This document shows positions 13,301-22,300 of a stretch of 64,000 nucleotides of DNA, piece after piece. Numbering within the stretch: position 1 is the stretch's first letter; every line of letters begins with the position of its first letter. A program made the translations under genes and the position numbers. The DNA is taken from the NCBI GenBank assembly GCA_024734495.1, contig JALMQS010000887.1, positions 735,115 to 799,114 of the forward strand, given 5' to 3'. This stretch comes from Forficula auricularia (Eukaryota > Arthropoda > Insecta > Dermaptera > Forficulidae). A model generated the notes under the pieces. The model did not search any database, was not told where the DNA came from, and saw nothing but the letters and a program-made list of their open reading frames with translations.

Positions 13301-16300
13301 CAGAGGTTTAACTCGACGCCAAGGACCAATTCAACTTCGACGTCGCCACAATGACCTCCAAGGGTGGGCGAAATGAGACCAACACGAAGACGAACCTCCC
13401 CAGCTCCCTCGACGATCGCCAGCCGAAAGTTACGAGGGTCACATGTAGAGCCACTCGCGTCTAATGTTAACAAATTATTACGTATTTGATCAAGGTTTCC
13501 AAAAAAAACTCATTTTCATTCCATTTACCGAAGACAGAAATAAGTCACTGATTTCAGGATAGTTCACTTTATATTATTCTTATTATCAACTATTGTCTTA
13601 TTAACATCGGGCACAACCTTAAAGCAATTTTTGTATTGTGTCCAGAAAATAAATTTCACTTCCTAACAGGCTTGGGAGCTGAACTTTCACAATGGGAGAA
13701 AGAAATATTAATTAAAAAGAAACTTTTTTTATTCGAAATTTTGTAAAAAATAAATTTCTAGAATTTGGGTAAATTCGATCGGGGTGGCTCAAAAGGACAG
13801 AAGGGAATATTAGTGAAATAGTGACTTATTTTGATTCGAAACGTTGTGCAAAATAAAATTCTAGATTTCGAGTAAATTCAGATAGGGTTGGTCAAAAGGG
13901 CGGAAAATAATATTAATGAAACAGTAATCAATTTTGATTCAAAACGAAGGGGAAATTGCCTTCCACATCCATAGAGGCAATGAGGGCGAATTTAAAGGAA
14001 CTTAAACCCCCACTTTTACTTTGTAAGTAAAATATTGCTACCGAATCGATGTCTTTAATAGTATGAAACCGGATATTGTGGTCCCCACAGGCCAAAAAGT
14101 GACCAAAAATACATTCGTCGGTGAGTATGTACGTATGTATGTATATATCATGGTGCCACCCTAGCGTTTCGTAACCATAAGTCTCAGATCTACGAAATTC
14201 GAAACTTTAGCTCGATATAGACTTGAAAGAGTATACAGCAAGCTTTTGGTTGAAATCGAAACACCGGAAGTTGAAATTTACGATAACACAAATCCATATA
14301 TAATTGTTACCTGATCCGTAATAGATGTGTGTTTCAGGTGGTGTGTGAATCAGCCGATGCAGAAGTCCCGCATCCACCACTTTTCCTGCTGAGAGACATA
14401 AAAGCGACTCCCGATCTCTTACACTATCACTTGCCAATGAAGCCGATCGTGCAAGCAATTCGACAAATTTCTCTTGGATTTTATCCCTACAACAAAAAAT
14501 TCAAAATCATTTTTATTTTCGTTAGATCTAGAAAAAATCACAATAATTGACCAAACCCGGAACGGTAAAGTAAAAAATGTTAAGTGATATAAGCACACTA
14601 CGTGATTTTACTTCTGTCTCTGTATCTTTGAACAAAATATTCTATGTATGTATGTTTCAACATAAACTTAATTAACTGAGTTTATTATACATATTTTAAA
14701 TTAAATTTAAGGTGATGGATGAGCGTGTTTATTTGGGCACAAGAAATTAAGCTGTGGGTTTAATATCGGTCAGTGCAGGTCTTATATATAAAATAATTAT
14801 AAAAAATTTTACTTCTAATATTTCTAAACAGAATCCATATTTATAAAATAGATATTTGAAAAAATCATCAATTTTTCTGCGACCCTCCAAATATTTTTTG
14901 AGACCTTCACTTTGAGAATCGCAGGCCTATAATTTCTGAAGTCAAGCAAATGTGTAATAATAATAATAAATTGACCTGCGTAGAAGTCCGTCATCTGTTA
15001 GAAATTCTTTCCAGAGCATTAAATCCCGTTTTGTGTTTAATTTCAATCGAGCACAACCGGAGGGTGCCGCCTCGGTGAGACAGATAATGGGCTCTGAGGA
15101 ATTGGCTTCCGGGTAAAGGGCTGGCGACGAAAGGGCGTCGATTCGCACCATATAAGCAAAACACTTTTCCACCGAGGGCTCCTGCAAAATGAATTGGTAA
15201 TTAGATTTCAAGAAAATTTGACCTGTAGGGTTGCCACCTCTCCGGGTTTCAGTGAGATATCTCCAGGAACAGGTTTAATTATTATTTCTCCGAGTTGTGT
15301 ACGTAAAATTGAATATGTACAAAATTATGTGCAAATGTCGCGAGTATCTGGTGTATCGTGTACGAAATAGGAATTTCTTCTTATTTACCTGTTTTTATTT
15401 TATACGTAAATTGTTAAGTTTGTTTTTTATTTATTAGTTATATCTTCGGCTTAGAGTGTAAAGCTGCTAGCTCCATTCTTTACTTTACCATACAGGGTAT
15501 GGTAAAGTATTGAAATCCTGCATGAAAAAAGTGTTTTTTTTCCTTCTTTTTTTCGAAATATCTCAAAAACGACTGAAACTATTTTGATTAAAGAAATTGA
15601 GCGAAACCATGGCATTTCGGTCTACAAAAATGCCCTAATAATTGAAAATCGAAAAAATTATATTTTTCGAGATAATAATTGTTTTGTCAAAATGTCTGGT
15701 TAGTTTGTTAGTCTGTCTGGTTGTCCGGTTTTTAGTTAGTCTGTGCGTTACCAAATTTTTGTGGACGAGCTAGCTCAAAAACTAGTGTGAATATCGAAAC
15801 CAAATTTCACACGTAGTTTTGGTCCATTGAGATTAAGAGCTGATTTAATTTTGGTGCATATCGACCCAAAATTAAGGGGCGTGGAGGGGGGGTTAAAAAT
15901 TAAAAATGTAGGTCGTTTGAGCAAACACAACCAAATTATGTATACATAATCAGTGGGTCGCCAGAAGTCTAAAAATGCAAAAACTAACCGCCCGAAATGG
16001 GAGGGGGGGGGGGAAATAAAATCTTTGCCTTTTACCAAACTCAACCAAATTTTGTATACATAATCATTGGGTCCCAGGAGTCTAAAAATGCAAAAACTAA
16101 CCTCCCCTCCCCTACATGATTATAAATAATTTTATTAAATATTAAATATAAGTGAGGGGCCAGGTTATATGGTAAAGTCAAGTGGATGGCCACATCAGAA
16201 CACGTCTACTTTTTATCATATATGACATATTAAGTAATACCGTTCGAAAGAAAAGGAGATGCAGCATCGTCCAAGTTAAACTGCTACTTAAAATTACGAT

Positions 16301-19300
16301 CGTAAGTTGTAGAATAAACATGAAAAATAATTTTTCCATAACAACAATATTAAATTTTGTTTGTTTTTTCTCTGCCCTGTAAATTGTCTTTGTTGTGAGT
16401 TAGCAGGTTTACTCTTATTTGTTAATTTATATCAATGAAAAAAATTGCATATGTATCATACTTTTTTTTAGGGTTTTTTAGTCATCGTCTCCGTTCGAGA
16501 GTTAGTTCTGAGATGGCAACCCTAGTCATTACATAAAGATAAAGAATATTCTGCCGTTTTTTAAACACACCGCATCACATGATTTTCAGTTTCCCCGTAC
16601 CAATAATTACACTACTCAACTACTCAACAAAAATTTCTCCTTTTATTAGTTCCTAGCCGACCAGCAGTGACGAAGGAACACCAAGTTTTCAATATCCATA
16701 TGATATTGACTCCATGAAAAACATTTATAATTGAAGAAAGACTGATGATGAAGACCAAGTCTTCGAAACTATAGTCTCAAACAAATAAATAATATAAATA
16801 TACAGATATATCATGTCGATATACAGGGTGGTCCCGAATTCATGGTACAAACTTTAATGGTAGGTACAGGACATTGTAACAATGAGTTATTGTATAGGAA
16901 TGTATAGTCGCAAGTGACGCGGTGAGGCGTAAACAGGGGAAATAACGGCTATACATTATAGATACATTATACACTATATTACTATTACACTATACATACA
17001 TATACATATTATATATACTTATTACACTATACATTCCTATACAATAACTCATTGTTACAATGTCCTGTACCTACCATTAAAGTTTGTACCATGAATTCGC
17101 GACCACTCTGTATATATGTGTGTATGTTTATTTGCATCAAGCAGAGGACAACCTCTTTGTTTCTCTTTGTGAAAAATTTCTCCCCGTAAACCTAACTGGA
17201 ATCAGTAGAGTTTTATACGATTTATACTTTTTATAATGCAATTTCCCGAATTTTTGCAACACGTCAGAGTTTTGATATTTTATAGGTCAAAACGACGAAA
17301 AATGCCATTTTAACCTATTTTCGAGTCCCATTATATATTAAACACCAATATTTGAAATCAAAATATTTTCTCGGCGTAATAGAAAACAGGTTCCTCTTTG
17401 ATTTTCATATTACCATTTGTTAAAATTTAGCTCAATAGAACTCGAGTTATAACTAAAAAACTAAAATTACTTGATTATAAATGACGAGTTTTTCGTGCGT
17501 GCCTTCGGCACGTGCTTGAAACTCAGCCCTCCGGGCTGGTGCCCTGGCGGGCGGCGTCTCGGTCCAAAGATTTTATTACTCTTAAAAAACCACACTCCAA
17601 ATGTATACCTGTAAACTCCCGAAAATACATATTCTCTTAATAGTTTCGCCTCATTTTCGTCCTGACACAGCTACAGAAATGAGGCTCTAGATATGAATCT
17701 GGAAGTTTTTTTTTTTTTTATAATGATATTGATAGAAGAAGAAGTTGCACCAAGAAGGTACAACCTCTGTAGTCCGTGGTGGACCCTTGTAACGTGAAGA
17801 TAAGGGGAGATTTAGGGATTGGGTAGCAGTCGAAGGTATCTGTGAATGCTGGTCTTGAAAGATTGAAGGTTATAAGTTGCTGGAAAGACGGTCGGGGGAA
17901 GAGAGTTCCAGTCTCTAGATGTCATAGGAATAAATGAATTGGCGAATGCGTTTGTTCGATTAGTATCTAGTTTAAGCGCGTAGGGGTGTTGAATTTTAGA
18001 AAATCGTGTATTTCGCGCAAATGAAGCCTTTGGTGGGATTATCGATTTTATTTCGTCAGAACAAAAGCCATGGTAATATCTATAAAAAAGTGAAAGGGCG
18101 TAGACAGATCTACGATGGGCTAGGGAGTCGAGAGTGTCAGTTAATGTAGGATCGCCTATCAGTCTGATAGCTCGTCTCTGAATTGCGTCTAGGGTATTAA
18201 GAGAATACTTGGAGGCCCCTCTCCACAAATGCGAGCAATATTCAAGACAGGGGCGAATTTGAGCCTTGTATAATATAAGGAGTTGAGTGGGGGTGAAAAA
18301 TCGTTTGGTTCGGAAAAGAAAGCCAAGCTTACATGCTGCAGGTTTTGCTACTGAGTTAATATGGTCATTCCAAGAGAGGTCAGAACCTAAGGTGACACCT
18401 AACATTGATATTTTATTACGGAATTCCAATGAGCTCGAATCAAAGGAAATGTCCGGAAGGTTCCTATCTGCGCGCCTAGAAATTAGGCAGCATTGTGTTT
18501 TGCTAGCATTAAAGTTTACCAAATTGTGGGATCCCCATTTTTTAAGCATGCTTAAATCTGAATTTATTGAGGAGGCTATGTTTGCACGATTGTCTAGTAA
18601 GGATTGAGCGTTGTGGAGGGTGCAATCGTCAGCGTAACAATGTATTGGATCGGAGGGCAGATTTAATAGGTCATTAATATAGATAATAAAGAGTGTGGGA
18701 GAGATGACTGAGCCCTGAGGAACTCCAGCATTAGTATTAAAGGACGAGGATGATATTCCGTCAACCTCGACTTTAATAGAGCGGTTTGAGAGAAAGCTCT
18801 CAAGCAACTTGCAGAGGCTCGGGGGGAGGCCAAATGCAGGTAATTTGGCAAGTAGATTTTTGTGCCAGACTTGATCGAAGGCCTTTGAAATGTCTAAGCC
18901 TATTACGAAAGTCTCTTTACCTGTCTCTAGTGCTTTATTCCAAATATGAGTTATATATGCTAAAATATCGCCGGTGGACCGAAATTGTCTAAAGCCGTAT
19001 TAACTATCATGGATTAGTTTATTAGATTCTAAATGGTGAAGATTTTAGAAAGAACCGAAGTTATGGCGATCGGACGATAATTGGCTACATTTGAAGAATC
19101 TCCTTTTTTTAATTGGTTGAATTCTTGCTGTTTTCCAGCAAGTATTTTTTTTCTATAATCTACAGCATTGTGGAATTTTTGTGTGGAAATAGATTTATTT
19201 AAATAAGTGGGATCGTGTGAGGAGGAGAATAATTTTATATCATTTTTTTAAAATTTGGGATCGATAATCGATATAAGGCTCCAAATATTTAAAAGAGATC

Positions 19301-22300
19301 AGGTGTTGTTTGTATGACAGGCTGCTCCCTCCAGTATTGCCATGAGAAACTCGGAAATGCGTGTCTTAAGTCGTTAAATTTTGTAAAAATCAACAAATAA
19401 GAATAACAAAATTTAGATTTTTAAAAAATTATAAAAAAGTGGCAAATTATTAAAAAAAAAGAATAATAATATATAAAATATAAATCAAATAAGATGTGAT
19501 TAATTTCTTCTTCTGTGCGGAAAGAAAAGCGAATTGAATATTTAATTTTTGAGTGGTGGGGGAGAGGAATAATTATCAATATATTTATTGTTTCTTAATT
19601 TAAAATCAATTGGAGTCTTTCATTTTAAAATTCGAGTTCAAATTACAATTATATTTGAAATTTGCCGCAAATGTACCGACGGCATCAGCACCCCCTGTCG
19701 GCAGCATTAGGTTACCGTTGCTGCAAATTAATCTGGGCTATTACATATAATATATAATAAACATAGATAAAAACATAAAGTCTTGGTCTTTTAGTTATAA
19801 CTCGAGTTCTAATTGGGCTAAAAACAAATGGTAATTTGAAAATCAAAGAGAAAGCTGTTTTCTAAATATTTTGATTTCAAATATTGCTGTTTTATATTAG
19901 ATATTAATGAGACTCGAAAAGGTCAAAATGTTTTTTTTTTCCTCATTTTGACCGATTTTATCTAAAAAAAAAAAACTCTGATGTATTGTAAAAAATCGGG
20001 AAATTGCATGATAATCAGCCTATAAAACACTATTGGAATCCATTGCTAGGTTTACGGGGACAAATTGTTTAGTTTTTCTCGAGCAGTGTTATATCATAGA
20101 TAAAAATGAAATATTTAAAAGGAAAAGAACAAATTATTTTCTATGGCCACATAACACATTGGTATAAGTTCGCAGAGACTGACCAATCGGATCTTTTCCT
20201 ATTTCGTAAACAAGAAAACCAAAAAGGGACCCTGATTTACCGAAGTTCGAGAAATAGGGATCACGCATAAAAACATTCAGGAACGTGCTCCTCTACAGAG
20301 GAAACTTTCGAGCATACCAGCAATTCGAAGGGAAGTCAAAGTTGAAAACAGGCAAGAAGTGGACTGATGAAAGAAAGAAGGCCCACAGAAGGCGAATGCT
20401 GGAATACTGGGGAAGAATTAAAAAGCTCAAGGATGCAAATGGTTGAATTCTCGTGGTCCACAGCAGGCCGAAACCAAGAAGAAGATAACAATTATTAAAA
20501 GCTAATTAAATAAAGAAATTATTTGTTGATCTGCCACTGCAAGAAGAATTCATTTATTAAAACGAATTAATTTGTTTCTAAATTTCAGTATTTTTATTCT
20601 AAAATTTCTGAAGCTAGAAATTTCAAAATAAAATCAATTTAAAAAATTTTATGGTTGAATTTTGTTTAGTTGATTCCCAGATTTTTAGGTCGCGAGCTGC
20701 CACTGAATGATATAAATATAAGAGAATGTGAAATTGATCATCTTTTGTCAGAATTAGAAGACTTCTAAAAGTGCATTTTCTGAGATGTTATTCCAATACT
20801 TGAATTATTCTATTTACATAAATGAAAGTAGAAAAAAAGAAATAGATGTATACAAATATAGGTAATACCTGAAGACGAAGCTCGGACGGTAGACGTACTA
20901 AATATTTGGAGGCGAATCTCTGGTCGAGACAACCAACCCCTGTAACAAGACGCTGTACCAGCCTTTCCACGGCGCCCTCCATCACACTTTGCGCTCTTCT
21001 ACTTGCCAAATCAGATGCTGTTTCCGCTGAAACAAACATCAGAATTGTTTGAAATTTTGTCTTATTTTAGAAAAGAAGTTCAGAACATTTTTCATGATAA
21101 ATTTAAATTATGATTACTCAAAGATCTGATTTTTGTTCAGACTTTAAATAAAGCATTTTTAAAGTTTCTTACCGTATATATAAAGGAAGATTATTAAGAA
21201 AAGAATATGTTAAATAATCAATTAGAAGTCATGAAAAACATGATAATTGATTAATTCTCATCTTATAATAAAACACTCATTGATATCATTAATTAATGCT
21301 TTAAAATTCTTAGCTTTCTTTTTGCATTATGTTATTTAATAATAGAATTATTTATTTGATACTACTAATATAGTAATTGTTTTCGGAGTCCTGAGCCCAT
21401 AGAGCGAGCCCTTGCCGCCAGTCCCAGTACTGTAGTCGTATATTTACCACATATAGGCATATTAAATTTGAATAAATGAAAAGTTTAATTTATTTCAAAA
21501 CTATAGACGGTTCAAGTAATTTTTAGTGAATTTATAAGGATCAGAAAAATAATCCTTAAAATCAATACGTGAGATTTCCCTACCGACTGTCTTGAGAGAA
21601 GCTTCTTTCGACACTTTGTGGTTTTATAATAACATAGATAATAAAATAATAAATAATTTCAAATAAATACTAATAATATGAAAATAGCTTTCCTCTGAGT
21701 CTTGGGCCGCTGATAACGTGCCAAACCTACGGATGTAATACATATAAATCGAATATTTAAATTATTTTATTTATTTATTATATTAAATATTTCACATTTA
21801 AATATACTAAAAGTTATTTCATTAGGGTATATTGAATGGGCTTGATGAAATGACGTAATACCTATGCCAAGAGGCTTGTGTCTCGACCGCACCATAAAAC
21901 AAACCGAAATATTTATAAATGAGAAAAAACGATCTGTGCGAAGGTACACGTAATCATTCTAATATAAGAAAATAGCAATCAATTAAGAATTTTTAGTTTA
22001 AATGAAATGTTATGAAAACATTCAGTTTCTTCATTGGGGCAGTGAAATAGCGAAAGGGTTTAATTTTTTCCATATCACATATTCAATTATTGAAATTTCA
22101 TATCTATGAAAAAAAAATTTATCTTTTATATCAAATAGTTTTTTATTAAAATATTTGCATTTTAAAGGGTAGCCTATTTGAAGTCTAATTTGAAAAAACG
22201 CTAATTACTACTTTGAAATGATTTTTAAAAATATGAAATTAATAAATATTATAAAACAATCGATTATTAATAATTATATTAAATTTTGAACGAAATTTAT

